A stretch of 18,039 nucleotides of DNA, taken from the NCBI GenBank assembly GCA_035416745.1, contig DAOLNV010000046.1, positions 26,093 to 44,131 of the forward strand, given 5' to 3'. Under the pieces are notes generated by a model that was given only the letters and a program-made list of their open reading frames with translations, was not told where the DNA came from and ran no database searches. The stretch comes from Candidatus Hydrogenedentota bacterium (lineage in GTDB: Bacteria; Hydrogenedentota; Hydrogenedentia; Hydrogenedentales; SLHB01). Positions 1 through 8,589 of this stretch are shown in pieces (the first letter of the stretch is position 1; each line of letters begins with the position of its first letter). The translations under genes and the position numbers were made by a program.

Positions 1-257
1 TGGCGCCCCCATCGAAGCGGCGCGCCAATGCCCTTCTTCAAACGAATCCACGTCCAACGGCAGGAAAGCCTATTCCCTACCCACACGCGCCGCGACCGCC
101 GCCGACTCGACTTTCAGGAAGGCCTGCAGATGAAGACGCGGACGGTTTTCCTCACCCCGGCAACCTGCATCTACCCCCTCGTATCTGAAGAAGCCGATTG
201 TCCGGCCTGATCATGCATAAGCCAAGGCTCAGCTGCTTCCGCGCTTCCCCCCATCCC

Positions 258-962
258 CTATTGCAGTTTCTTGACCTTGAGGTTGCGGAATTCGATCCGG
301 AAACCTTCGCCCTCGACCCCCACGAGACCCTTGGGACTGCCGCAGTCCTTGACCTCGCACGTGACGGCTCCGTTGACCCACAAGGTTAACGTACTTCCGC
401 GCGCCGTGATCTCGAGCGTGTTCCATTCGCCCGCGGGCTTGACCCGCCCATCCTTCACCTCCTCCGTCGTGGTGAAGAACCTCTTCTGCCCGTCCGGGCC
501 GAGCGTTTCCCCGAAGAGATACCCGCCCGTGCTGTCGCCCAATTGGGCCTGGTGCCAGATCGCGCCATCCTTCGAGTTGCGCACGTAGGCGCCGCTGTTG
601 TAGCCGAACTTCCCTTCCACCTTCGTGTACCGGAATTCGACGTGAAACACGGCGTCCCCGAACTCGCGGTTACACAGCAGCATGTCGTGCCCGCCGTCTC
701 CCTCGCAGACGAGCATCTTGCCCGCCTCGTCGACGTGCCACTGCTGCTTACCAAGCGGCTCGCCCGGTGGGACCGGCACGCGCGACCAGCCTTTCAGCTC
801 GGCGGGCGGCATAATGTCCACCCACCCCGATGAGTCGGCTTCCAACGCGCTCGGCGTTGGCTCAGCGGCGCCCAAGCTTCCCCCAACCACGGCGGCAAGC
901 AGCAGCCACCCAAGGCAGCGCCCGCCAAACCCACAACTCACGAGTTTCTGTAAAGTGACCAT
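258..962 (-). CDS. Secreted DUF1080 (3-keto-disaccharide hydrolase-like) protein
   Basis: A 234-residue protein. Residues 1-33 look like a Sec signal peptide: a hydrophobic core near residues 18-31 followed by Gly-Ala-Ala before Glu34. Residues ~46-234 form one DUF1080 concanavalin-like beta-sandwich. Family features are the WHVDEAGKMLVCEG strand pair, NSGAYVRN, the GEWNTLEI strand and the closing FRIEFRNLKVKKL strand. The family is named for 3-keto-disaccharide hydrolysis and is thought to act on sugars oxidised at C3, here outside the cytoplasm. Length is normal for a single-domain member. It shares this domain with the C-terminus of the HEAT protein at 12894-15638, but the two are clearly divergent. 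No Shine-Dalgarno precedes the ATG; a promoter candidate lies 7 nt upstream, which suggests a leaderless message. Family assignment is strong, substrate unknown. Confidence 0.85.
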   Translation of the reverse strand: MVTLQKLVSCGFGGRCLGWLLLAAVVGGSLGAAEPTPSALEADSSGWVDIMPPAELKGWSRVPVPPGEPLGKQQWHVDEAGKMLVCEGDGGHDMLLCNREFGDAVFHVEFRYTKVEGKFGYNSGAYVRNSKDGAIWHQAQLGDSTGGYLFGETLGPDGQKRFFTTTEEVKDGRVKPAGEWNTLEITARGSTLTLWVNGAVTCEVKDCGSPKGLVGVEGEGFRIEFRNLKVKKLQ

Positions 963-969
963 GCTTCAT

Positions 970-997
970 ATTATGACGACCGCGTCTTTCAGGTCAA
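970..997 (-). promoter_or_regulatory. Candidate sigma70-like promoter for the DUF1080 gene
   Basis: Read on the minus strand, TTGACC (997-992) is separated by 16 nt from CATAAT (975-970), which matches five of six bases of the -10 consensus. Only 7 nt separate the -10 box from the ATG at 962, so transcription would begin at or next to the start codon. This agrees with the missing Shine-Dalgarno. Whether this organism uses a sigma70-type consensus is assumed. I see no other signal in the 963-1221 gap apart from a short CCGGC/GCCGG hairpin at 1201-1213, just past the DUF4838 stop, with no T-tract. Confidence 0.35.
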
Positions 998-1221
998 TAT
1001 CGGAGTTGTCCTGTTTTGATGGGCACGCAGGGTCAACGTGAAACTGGGTGCACGACCCGGATGCTGACACCCCGGGCTAATCAAATTGCGCCTCTTGCGG
1101 GGCCCTGTTTTCGAGAGAGCCTGGCAGGGACCCGCCGTATCCGCACGTAGGGAATAACGCGTCTGGGAGCGTCCAGCGCCGGCCCGAATTTCTCCGCTGC
1201 CCGGCGAGGCCGGCGGCCGTC

Positions 1222-3720
1222 TCACCCAGACGGCGGCTTGGCGAGAAACCGGAATCTGTAGGCCATTGACAGCGACTGGCCCGGTGCGAGTTCTTGTTCC
1301 TGAGAGAACATCTCGAGGTTGACCTGCTGGTATTGCGGACGCCACCAAAGTTGTGGGTATTTGACGCATTCCGGGGCGTACTCGATCTGGACGCCCGCCT
1401 TGGCCTCGTGATTGAAGTAGGCGTACCCGCCGCCCCGCGCACCCAGCATCTTGTCCTTATCCGGCCCGCTATTGCCTTTCCATTCGCGGTTGATCTTCTC
1501 CCACGCGTTTCCTTTGGTGTAAACGCTCACGACATCGGAATCCGTGGACCCCGTGAACGCATCAAATTCCGGCCTCACACGGAACTGGAAGCGTTTCGGC
1601 GCGGAACCGCCATTGGTCACCTGCGAATCGAACGAGACCAACTCGTTCTGCAACCTGATGACGCGCTCCACGGTCGAACCATCGTCAAGCGGCCGGTGGA
1701 GGCGAATCGTATCGCCGCTCGCCTCGCCACGGAACACCGTGAACGCGTTCGTAACAAATCCCATCTGCCCCACTTCATCCAACGCGCCCTGCAGAATGTT
1801 GTCCCGCGTGATCGCGGGCAGCAGGCAGCGCCCGCTGGGCTTGTGGAACATCTCGACCAGCTTCCCGTTCTGCTCCGGCAAAACCGTCAGTCGCCACGTA
1901 TCGTTTTCGATGCGGAGCGCCGGCATGGCCTCCATTTTCGAAAGACGGTCAAAGTAGTCTTTGGCGGGAAGCTGCTCCGACACCATCGACATGCCGTACT
2001 TCTCGCACAGCGCGATGTATTGGGGCACAAGGCCGCTGTACTCTTGGGGCAGGTCCCGTTTGCACACCCCGTTCTCGACTTTCCACGGGAAACCATTCAC
2101 CAGGATCAGCGTCCGGTACGCTGGAATGGACGCCTTCTCGACCCGCGCGCGCACGGCGTCGCTCCCGGCGGCCGCGAGCGCCTTCTCAAACAAGTCCATG
2201 GCTTTGAACGCCGCCTCGGGCGTCAGCCCGAGCTCCACAGGCGCCGCACCGCAGTTCGGGTGGCAATGCAGCCTTTCGGCATTGTCCCGGATGAACTCGA
2301 TGTATTCGAGAATAACCGGCGCGGCCTCCTGGTAATGAAGGCGGCAGAACTCCTCGACCAGCGCCTCGCTGTCGAGGGACGGGTCCCAAAGCGAGCGCGA
2401 AAGCACGTAGTTGCGCAGATCGCAGAACTCTCCCGCATTCCCGTTGCCGTTGGCCTGCATGAACACGCCGCGCGCGTTGTTGTCCCGGAAGAACCGCACG
2501 TTGGGCCCGATCACGCTCAGGTTCGGGAACGGCAGGTCGTAGTACGAGAAGTTCGTGTTGTAGTTCCAAACCCATACATTGTCACAAATGGCTTTCCATG
2601 CGCGCATATCCTCGCAGAACTCGCGGTTCTTGGGACAGGTGGGGTCGTCGATGGGGTGAAGTTCGCAGCATTCGATGCTGCACAACTGAATCTGGACGTT
2701 CTTGCGCGGCACGATGGTCTTGGGCGCTTTGCGCGTATACCAATAGGCCAGCGTTCCGATTTTGACGTCGGGATACTTCTTCTCGACCCGCTCGGCCACG
2801 GCATTCACAAGCGCCAGGTTGGCCCCCATCGGAGTGCCCTCGCGCTGATTTATGGCCTCGCACTCCGGGCAGCGGCAATAGCCGTCATTGTCATTCTGAC
2901 TGACCGCGATGTTCTCCATGCCCGGATTGGCATCGAGATCGGCCAACACCCCCTCCGTGATGAGGTCGATTACGTCAGGATTCGTTACGCACGGCTCGGT
3001 AGCCGGGGTAGCCAGCGTGCATTTCCGTTCGCCGTCGATGAAGGCGAAGTATTCGGGATGCGTCTTCCCGTATTTCTCGGTCGTGATCCAGCGGCCGTAA
3101 CTGTGCCCGATGAGCGTTTGACGGGTAGACCCGCCCAGTTTCTCATCTTTCGCCACGGTATTGACCCGCATGCGCACAGCGAAATCCGGACGGTCGGAAT
3201 TCTCCTTGTAGTAACTCCAGCGAAACGAAAACGGCGGGGTATGCGAAAAACCAGTGTCCTCCAGCGGCGGCACTTGGCCCACGCCGGGGAAATGCGTCTG
3301 TTCCGCCGTCAGAAAACGAACTCCGCAATAGCGCTCGAAAAACTCGTACACGCCATACAGTGTTCCACGCGGCCGGCCTCCAGCTATGACAATGTTCTTG
3401 CCGCGTATGCGGATACGGAGTGATTCCTCCCCCATCCCGCTTGCGTCAAAACCCGCTCTACCAGCGGCAGCAGCCGCTCCGGGACCAATGAACACGTTCT
3501 TCGACTTGGCAGGCGCCTGCCCCACGATCGGCAAGTCAAGACCGGTCAACTGCCGAAACAGAGACTGAAACTCTTCTCCTGCATACCGCTCGCTGGCCGC
3601 GGCGTCCCCGGCGACGACGATCGACCAGCCTTTCATCTTCTCCAACGTGAATTCGCCGGCAAATGATGTTTCAGCTGCCAGAACCAGCACAACGAGCATG
3701 GAAAGGAATAGTCGCATCAC
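1222..3720 (-). CDS. Secreted DUF4838 glycoside-hydrolase-like protein
   Basis: An 832-residue exported protein. Residues 1-21 form a signal peptide ending near Phe-Ala-Gly. Residues ~25-150 are an alpha/beta domain like the non-catalytic N-terminal domains of GH20 and GH67 enzymes (RYAGEEFQSLFRQLTG, KNVFIGP, GTLYGVYEFFERYCGVRFL). Residues ~160-480 are the DUF4838 barrel with its typical signature SQNDNDGYCRCPECEAIN at 274-291. The last ~190 residues look like a beta-sandwich. The family is common in polysaccharide-degrading bacteria, but its reaction is poorly defined, so a glycoside hydrolase role is inference. The first codon of the longest frame is GTG at 3720, directly followed by ATG at 3717; a GAGGG lies 7 and 10 nt upstream respectively, so either may be used. 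The gene stands alone, 417 bp after the Dlt-like operon and 259 bp before the DUF1080 gene. Confidence 0.85.
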   Translation of the reverse strand: MMRLFLSMLVVLVLAAETSFAGEFTLEKMKGWSIVVAGDAAASERYAGEEFQSLFRQLTGLDLPIVGQAPAKSKNVFIGPGAAAAAGRAGFDASGMGEESLRIRIRGKNIVIAGGRPRGTLYGVYEFFERYCGVRFLTAEQTHFPGVGQVPPLEDTGFSHTPPFSFRWSYYKENSDRPDFAVRMRVNTVAKDEKLGGSTRQTLIGHSYGRWITTEKYGKTHPEYFAFIDGERKCTLATPATEPCVTNPDVIDLITEGVLADLDANPGMENIAVSQNDNDGYCRCPECEAINQREGTPMGANLALVNAVAERVEKKYPDVKIGTLAYWYTRKAPKTIVPRKNVQIQLCSIECCELHPIDDPTCPKNREFCEDMRAWKAICDNVWVWNYNTNFSYYDLPFPNLSVIGPNVRFFRDNNARGVFMQANGNGNAGEFCDLRNYVLSRSLWDPSLDSEALVEEFCRLHYQEAAPVILEYIEFIRDNAERLHCHPNCGAAPVELGLTPEAAFKAMDLFEKALAAAGSDAVRARVEKASIPAYRTLILVNGFPWKVENGVCKRDLPQEYSGLVPQYIALCEKYGMSMVSEQLPAKDYFDRLSKMEAMPALRIENDTWRLTVLPEQNGKLVEMFHKPSGRCLLPAITRDNILQGALDEVGQMGFVTNAFTVFRGEASGDTIRLHRPLDDGSTVERVIRLQNELVSFDSQVTNGGSAPKRFQFRVRPEFDAFTGSTDSDVVSVYTKGNAWEKINREWKGNSGPDKDKMLGARGGGYAYFNHEAKAGVQIEYAPECVKYPQLWWRPQYQQVNLEMFSQEQELAPGQSLSMAYRFRFLAKPPSG

Positions 3721-4137
3721 TTCTGAACCCTCGCATTCGTGTATGCAGACGATCCTACCCGAAAACGCCAGCCGGAAAGAAGCCTTGCCCCCGCCCGAAG
3801 AAGGAACGGGGCTGAGAAGCGGCCCCGCAAGTATTTTCCCCGCTCCAGAAGAAACTCCACTCCCTTGGTGCCCAAAACAAGCGGCATCGTTACACCGCCG
3901 GCCGCGACTGTTGTCTAAGACGGGATGACTTCCCTACCCGAAATCGAGCGGCTTTATGCGCATTGCAAATGCAGTGCCACCTTTCGCACTCCACGCCTTC
4001 ATCAAACTCTTTCAGCAATTTCACAAGAGAAGGGCATTGCGTGACCCGAAGGACGAATCGAAAGGCGATTCCTTGATTCAACCGTGCAGATTAAGCGCCG
4101 ATTCATGATGGCGCCACGGCCACGGCAGGGCACATAC
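3721..4137. other. Intergenic region between the Dlt-like operon and the DUF4838 gene
   Basis: 417 bp with no convincing gene. It contains a 6-bp CGGGGC/GCCCCG hairpin (3807-3812 with 3822-3827, 9-nt loop). On the minus strand the hairpin is followed by only a few scattered Ts, so it is at best a weak terminator or 5'-leader structure. No clear promoter for the DUF4838 gene could be picked by eye. Confidence 0.4.
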
Positions 4138-5388
4138 TCAAGAATGACGTCCTTCATGAAAGATCACGTCATACACGCACAGTGCCCAAACCACGTAGAC
4201 AACAAGAAGCGGGTAATAATTGGTGCAGGTTTCAATCAAGAAATTGAAGGCGGGAGCACGGCCCGTGATCGGGGCCGGAACCATCAATACTACGAGCAGA
4301 AAGGCAGCGTTTACGTAGCGCAGACGCCGGACCACATAATAAGCTGGCAACAGTCCCAATACGTATTCGTAGAGCATGAGCCGCGGCGTTACGAGCAGGT
4401 AGACCAAGCAGGCAAGTACGACGAACAGGATATTCCGTCGCCGGGAGTCGGGCTCCGCACTGCGTGTCAAGGCAAGCCAGGTCACGCCGAACACAGCCAG
4501 CACGAGAACCGCAAACGCCAGGACCGGCAGCGTGTTCGGCAACGGGGTTCCGAGCCTCTCGCCCGCTCTTATGAACAAAGTCTTGATGAGCGGCCAAGTG
4601 GCCGGGGCTCCCGGGAAGTTCTCGGCCAGCGCACTACTGGCGGAAACCATGCCTTGAACTTTGCCCGTGTTCTCGAGGAAAGCCCGTGTAAGGTCGGGAT
4701 ACAACGCGTAGGATGCCCCGTGCAGCAGGGCGAATGCCGCGAGGCCCACCGCGCACCAGAGCCATTTCTTCCGCCCATCCGTCATCAGCAACAGGACGAG
4801 AAAGAACGCCGGAGTAAACTTGAAGATCGAGGCCGCCACCGTGCAAACGACGAACCATCCCAGGCGTCCGCGGGTGTACGCGTACAACCCCAGCCACAGG
4901 ACCGTTTGAGCAAGGGATGACACGTTGCCGGCCTGAAGGTCGTAGAAGATCGCATAGTTGAAGCCAATCAGACACACGAACAGAAACACGTTATCGATGC
5001 CGCCGTCCAGAAACTTGCGCTGCCAAAGCCACAAACACAAAGCAAGAGCTGCACATTTCAACAACAGGAAACAACGGTAAGAAGAGGCATAGTCAAGAAG
5101 CGCAAACGGTCGCAGGAGATTCAACGAAAGCGGCGGATAGGCACACGGCAGAACGAATTTCCCGCCGGCCAGCTCCCGCGTTACCTCGGAGTCGTATGGG
5201 TTCAATCCTCGGTTAAAGGCCAGGGCCGCGTAGTAGTAGAGACGGAAGTTCACCTGAAACACATCGATCTCAAGCGCGACCTTCGCGACCATGGCAAAGA
5301 CGTAAAGAGCGAGAAGAACGGTGAACCCCCTCGCGGCCCGCCGTCTCCAGGGCCCCCTCTGAGCCTCCGCATACTCATTCTTTTCCAT
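4138..5388 (-). CDS. GT87/DUF2029-type membrane glycosyltransferase
   Basis: A 416-residue polytopic membrane protein, with a first helix at ~21-39 and roughly nine more strongly hydrophobic stretches. The DUF2029 (GT-C, PimE-like) hallmark lies in the first extracytoplasmic loop: YYYAALAFNRGLNPYD at ~51-66, then a Tyr-Pro-Pro-Leu segment near residue 88. The family uses polyprenyl-phosphate sugars (mannose in the best-known case) to extend lipid-linked or surface glycans on the outer face of the membrane. Asp42, just before this motif, is the likely equivalent of the catalytic Asp, by position only. The gene starts 60 nt after the carrier protein gene, with GGAG 10 nt before the ATG, and is the last gene of the Dlt-like operon. 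That position suggests it builds or extends the polymer that is acylated. Donor sugar and acceptor cannot be read from the sequence. Confidence 0.8.
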   Translation of the reverse strand: MEKNEYAEAQRGPWRRRAARGFTVLLALYVFAMVAKVALEIDVFQVNFRLYYYAALAFNRGLNPYDSEVTRELAGGKFVLPCAYPPLSLNLLRPFALLDYASSYRCFLLLKCAALALCLWLWQRKFLDGGIDNVFLFVCLIGFNYAIFYDLQAGNVSSLAQTVLWLGLYAYTRGRLGWFVVCTVAASIFKFTPAFFLVLLLMTDGRKKWLWCAVGLAAFALLHGASYALYPDLTRAFLENTGKVQGMVSASSALAENFPGAPATWPLIKTLFIRAGERLGTPLPNTLPVLAFAVLVLAVFGVTWLALTRSAEPDSRRRNILFVVLACLVYLLVTPRLMLYEYVLGLLPAYYVVRRLRYVNAAFLLVVLMVPAPITGRAPAFNFLIETCTNYYPLLVVYVVWALCVYDVIFHEGRHS

Positions 5389-5448
5389 GGCTGATCTACT
5401 CCGAAAGCCAGAGCCTCCATATAGTTACACGTCCCAAGACCTGGACTG

Positions 5449-5691
5449 CTATCCAGACTTGCGTTCAATAAAGGCCAGGATCCGTCCAACCGAGTCCAGG
5501 TTGTCCAGATTGACTTCCGTCGGGCGGAATTTGATGCCAGCCTCTGATTCAATATAAGAAATCAGGGAAACCATGCAGAAAGAATCCAGGAGGCCGTCGG
5601 AGAACAGCGTCGTGTTGTCATCCACTTCCTTCTGGTCCAGGTCGAAACTCGAGATGATATACTCGACAAGAGCGGCACGAGCAAGCGCCAT
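5449..5691 (-). CDS. Acyl carrier protein, DltC-like
   Basis: An 80-residue acidic carrier protein of standard length. The phosphopantetheine attachment site is in GLLDSFCMVSL, with Ser37 as the modified serine. The Gly-Leu-Leu-Asp-Ser context closely resembles DltC and differs from the Asp-Ser-Leu of fatty-acid ACPs. Acidic helices surround the site and a final helix is at ~64-77. Ser37 would be charged by the ligase encoded just upstream (63 nt away), and the thioester would then be presented to the cytoplasmic side of the MBOAT. A good ribosome binding region (TAGGAGGTAGG) precedes the ATG by 7-11 nt. It is unlikely to be a housekeeping fatty-acid ACP, because no fatty acid synthesis genes are nearby. 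Confidence 0.85.
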   Translation of the reverse strand: MALARAALVEYIISSFDLDQKEVDDNTTLFSDGLLDSFCMVSLISYIESEAGIKFRPTEVNLDNLDSVGRILAFIERKSG

Positions 5692-5754
5692 GCGTGTTCC
5701 TACCTCCTACGTGTTCGCCCCGGGCGGCTCGCCAGGGAAAACTCAGAACGGATT

Positions 5755-7326
5755 CTAATGGTTTGCCTTCCGGTCTTTGTTCAGGCACGCATCGACGACG
5801 GCGCATCGATCAATCTTACCGGTGCCCGCGATTGGCATGCGACCCTCCCAGATATGTACCTTCTGGGGAATCATGAACGTGGGCATGTTGTGGCGGCAGA
5901 ATTGCATCAGCCCATTGACGTCGACATCACGGTCTTCTGCGGAGACTGCAATATGAACCACTTGCCCCAGCGCGTCGTCCTCGACTCCAAACGCCACAAC
6001 ATGGTTTACCAGTCGGCTGCGATGGACGATGTCTTCGACCTCAGTCGGACTAACGCGATAGCCGCTGCACTTGATGACCGAATCGGCTCGCTCTACAAAC
6101 CACAGAAAACCCTCATCGTCAATCCGCACAATATCGCCGCTGTAGTGGACGATTTCGTCACCGATGAGCGGTCGAAGCGCTTCGCAAGGCCTGAAGCTTT
6201 GCGCCGTGGCTTCCGGGTCGCCCCAATACCCCTTGGTAACAAGCGTTCCTCGATGGATGAGTTCCCCTTGTTCGCCCGGGCCACAGACGCCTTTCACCGG
6301 GTCGATGACGAACACGTCAACATTGCGGCACGGTCGCCCAAGTGAGCCCATCTTATCGCGGAACCGATCGGGGGGCAAAACCGTCGAGCGGAACGCTTCC
6401 GTGAGACCATACGTCAGATAGACGTGCACGCCCGGAAGCGCTTTGGGCATGGCCTCAAGCGCCGGAAGGGGAATCTTGCCGCCGGAACTGGTGATATATC
6501 GAAGGGACGGCATCCGAGCCGGCTCTTGCTGCAAGTAGGCCACGACATCGATCCAGGTGACGGGGAAAGCCGCCATGCCGGTTACGTTCTTCGCTATAAT
6601 CGTGCGAACAATTTCGGCTGGAATCGCCACGGGTTGCAGCACAACCGTCCCCCCTTTGAGAAACATGGTCGTGATTTGGAGCAATCCCCACGGCGCGCTC
6701 AGAGACACGAGTCCCAGAATGCGATCTTCTGCGCAATTTCGAAGATAGTCTGCAACGCGGTATGTGCCATCGAGCAGGTTGAGATGCGTCGTCATGACTC
6801 CCTTCGGCATGCCTGTTGAGCCGGAGGTATAGTGTAAAGAAGCCAGGTCTGCATCGACGGGACGACTCGACGGCGCTTCGCCGGATTGCGGCACGTCATC
6901 CCATGCTGTCGCATTCGCAATTCCATCCGAGGTACCGACGACGACTACGTGCTGAACGGAACTCAGCGCCCCTGCTTTTTGTGCAATTATCGCGCTGCGC
7001 CGGTCGGTGAAAAGGAGTCTGACCTGGCAGTCGCGGACAACATAATCCAACTGCCGCATAGTGCGCTGATAGCTTACATTAACGATGATGGCTCCGATTC
7101 GGGCAACGGCAAATGTCGCGATAACTTCCTCGATGCTCTTGTGGAGATAAATGGCCACGCGGTCGCCGCGCCCTATGCCCCGGTCATGAAGCCAGGCAGC
7201 CAAAGCTTCCGCTCGACGGGCGAGTTCGCCATAGGTGACTTCGGTGTTCCCGAGTACCACGGCGGGCTTCTCGGCCAGCTCGGGAAGATTCCTCTCTACC
7301 AGATCGTACAGTGTATACAGGACCAC
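5755..7326 (-). CDS. AMP-forming acid:carrier-protein ligase, DltA-like
   Basis: A 523-residue ANL-superfamily adenylation enzyme. Visible core motifs are the P-loop YTSGSTGMPKG (166-176), YGLTEA (306-311), YSGD (395-398), the hinge-side VERADSVIKCSGYRV (411-425) and GTGKIDR (501-507), where Lys504 is the expected catalytic lysine. The enzyme would adenylate a carboxylic acid and load it onto the carrier protein encoded next. DltA and other amino-acid-activating domains carry Asp about 13 residues before a Gly-Gly-Thr; here that region reads LSAPWGLLQ and Pro212 occupies the position, so D-alanine is not the obvious substrate. The frame opens with GTG at 7326, preceded by a weak purine-rich GAGAGAGATAGG. 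Alternative: an acyl-CoA ligase such as those in exopolysaccharide loci. The class is certain, the substrate unknown. Confidence 0.85.
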   Translation of the reverse strand: MVLYTLYDLVERNLPELAEKPAVVLGNTEVTYGELARRAEALAAWLHDRGIGRGDRVAIYLHKSIEEVIATFAVARIGAIIVNVSYQRTMRQLDYVVRDCQVRLLFTDRRSAIIAQKAGALSSVQHVVVVGTSDGIANATAWDDVPQSGEAPSSRPVDADLASLHYTSGSTGMPKGVMTTHLNLLDGTYRVADYLRNCAEDRILGLVSLSAPWGLLQITTMFLKGGTVVLQPVAIPAEIVRTIIAKNVTGMAAFPVTWIDVVAYLQQEPARMPSLRYITSSGGKIPLPALEAMPKALPGVHVYLTYGLTEAFRSTVLPPDRFRDKMGSLGRPCRNVDVFVIDPVKGVCGPGEQGELIHRGTLVTKGYWGDPEATAQSFRPCEALRPLIGDEIVHYSGDIVRIDDEGFLWFVERADSVIKCSGYRVSPTEVEDIVHRSRLVNHVVAFGVEDDALGQVVHIAVSAEDRDVDVNGLMQFCRHNMPTFMIPQKVHIWEGRMPIAGTGKIDRCAVVDACLNKDRKANH

Positions 7327-7398
7327 GACCTATCTCTCTCTGCCCTGTGGCGGCTACGCTTCGCGCAGCATGCTCGAAGTTCCTTGAGACGGCGCCCA

Positions 7399-8586
7399 TC
7401 ATGACGGAAGGTGCAGGAACACGAGCCTAGCCAAAATGCGAAACGCTTCATACACGGGAAACTGATATTCAATGACTAAAAAAGCCGTGCTGGAAGCAAC
7501 AAACAGCATTGTAATCGGTATCCCCAGGTAAGGCCAAGGACCGCGATCGAGGAACCGCCACCGTTTGGACCGCTTGATACGGGTCCAAGTCATATAGACA
7601 GCCACACCCGCTGCTTGGTACGTCCCCCAGCCCACGCGCGTGAGCGTGCCGGAATGCCAGAGCCCCATGACCAGGAAAGAGGCTAGCGTGGCGAGGTACG
7701 GATTTCGAGTAAGCCCGATGACGGGCATGTAGACGTACGTTTGGCACCAGCCGGAGAGCGTCATATGCCACCGTTTCCAGAAATTACTGATGTTGGGTGC
7801 GATAATCGGAAAATTGAAGTTCTCCATGATCTTGATGCCGAACAGCCGGCTGATGCCGATGGCGATATCTGAGTACGCGCTGAAGTCCATGTAGTAGATG
7901 AGAAACGTCAAGACAAGGTATCCCCACACTTTGTGGGTGGGAAGTACGTCCAAGCGCAGCAGAAATGAGGTTGGCGTCATCCCCCTAAGGAAAGGCTTCA
8001 GGAACATTTCGGCGATGACGAGCTTCTTTGCGAGGCCATGAATAATGCGCGTGAGACCCTCGGCCATGGATTGGGGCTGCCATGACTCCTCCCGGTTCTC
8101 GATGAAATGGTCGAAGCGTTCGATAGGTCCCGCTGTGAAGGTCGGGAACAGGAACGTGTAACAGAAAAAGTCCGGCAACGATCGGTGTTTGATGTTGCCC
8201 CGGGCGGTCTCGATCGCGTAGTGAATGAACTTAAACGTGAAGTAGCTGATGCCCAGTGGAACAATGAATTGCTTTTCGACGGGGTCGGGTGACAATGCGG
8301 CTACAAGGGGTGGAATGTACTTGAAGTATGCAAGATAGCCAAGAATAGCCAGAATCAGAACGGGCAACAACCACCGCCCTCTAGCGCCTCCTGTCGCAGC
8401 CAGCGGCGCCAGATAATAGAAAGCCAGCGTCCACACGACAAGACCGAGCACGCTGAATGGTGCCAACCATGCGAGGTATCCCATCGAGACGATAGCTAGA
8501 AACACCGTTCGAAATCGCTGGGGTAGCACCCAGAAGACGACTGCTGAGGACAGAACGACTAGCCAGAAAATGCCGGATTGAATCAT
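7399..8586 (-). CDS. MBOAT-family O-acyltransferase, DltB/AlgI-like
   Basis: A 395-residue integral membrane protein of about ten helices. Family blocks appear in order: PLGISYFTFKFIHYAIE (~110-126), FPTFTAGPIERF (147-158), YYMDFSAYSDIAIGISRLFG (231-250), the core NFWKRWHMTLSGW (268-280) with His274, and GLWHSG (308-313) with His311, the expected catalytic histidine. The family usually reads WHG at this site; here it is WHSG. In Dlt and alginate systems such proteins move an acyl group from a cytoplasmic donor to the outer face. The C-terminus (LARLVFLHLPS) carries no fused F-x-Y-x-x-F motif, which fits a separate shuttle protein. The ATG lies 3 nt after the microprotein stop and has no Shine-Dalgarno, so translation is probably coupled. 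Confidence 0.9.
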   Translation of the reverse strand: MIQSGIFWLVVLSSAVVFWVLPQRFRTVFLAIVSMGYLAWLAPFSVLGLVVWTLAFYYLAPLAATGGARGRWLLPVLILAILGYLAYFKYIPPLVAALSPDPVEKQFIVPLGISYFTFKFIHYAIETARGNIKHRSLPDFFCYTFLFPTFTAGPIERFDHFIENREESWQPQSMAEGLTRIIHGLAKKLVIAEMFLKPFLRGMTPTSFLLRLDVLPTHKVWGYLVLTFLIYYMDFSAYSDIAIGISRLFGIKIMENFNFPIIAPNISNFWKRWHMTLSGWCQTYVYMPVIGLTRNPYLATLASFLVMGLWHSGTLTRVGWGTYQAAGVAVYMTWTRIKRSKRWRFLDRGPWPYLGIPITMLFVASSTAFLVIEYQFPVYEAFRILARLVFLHLPS

Positions 8587-8589
8587 CGT

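Noticed and set aside
1..257. Possible partial minus-strand gene near the left edge (a GTG near position 51 running off the window)
   Set aside because: Only about 17 codons are visible and no good ribosome site is present, so there is not enough to support a call.
1294..3423. A 709-residue open frame on the plus strand
   Set aside because: It is antisense to the DUF4838 gene, is rich in Arg, His and Val in the manner of reverse-frame translations of GC-rich genes, and shows no domain or signal peptide.
3890..4081. A 63-residue minus-strand frame between the Dlt-like operon and the DUF4838 gene
   Set aside because: No ribosome site, mixed composition, no resemblance to any family; too weak to call.
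4095..4114. Hairpin GCGCC/GGCGC just past the GT87 stop as an operon terminator
   Set aside because: Only a 5-bp stem with a 10-nt loop and no T-tract; likely chance.
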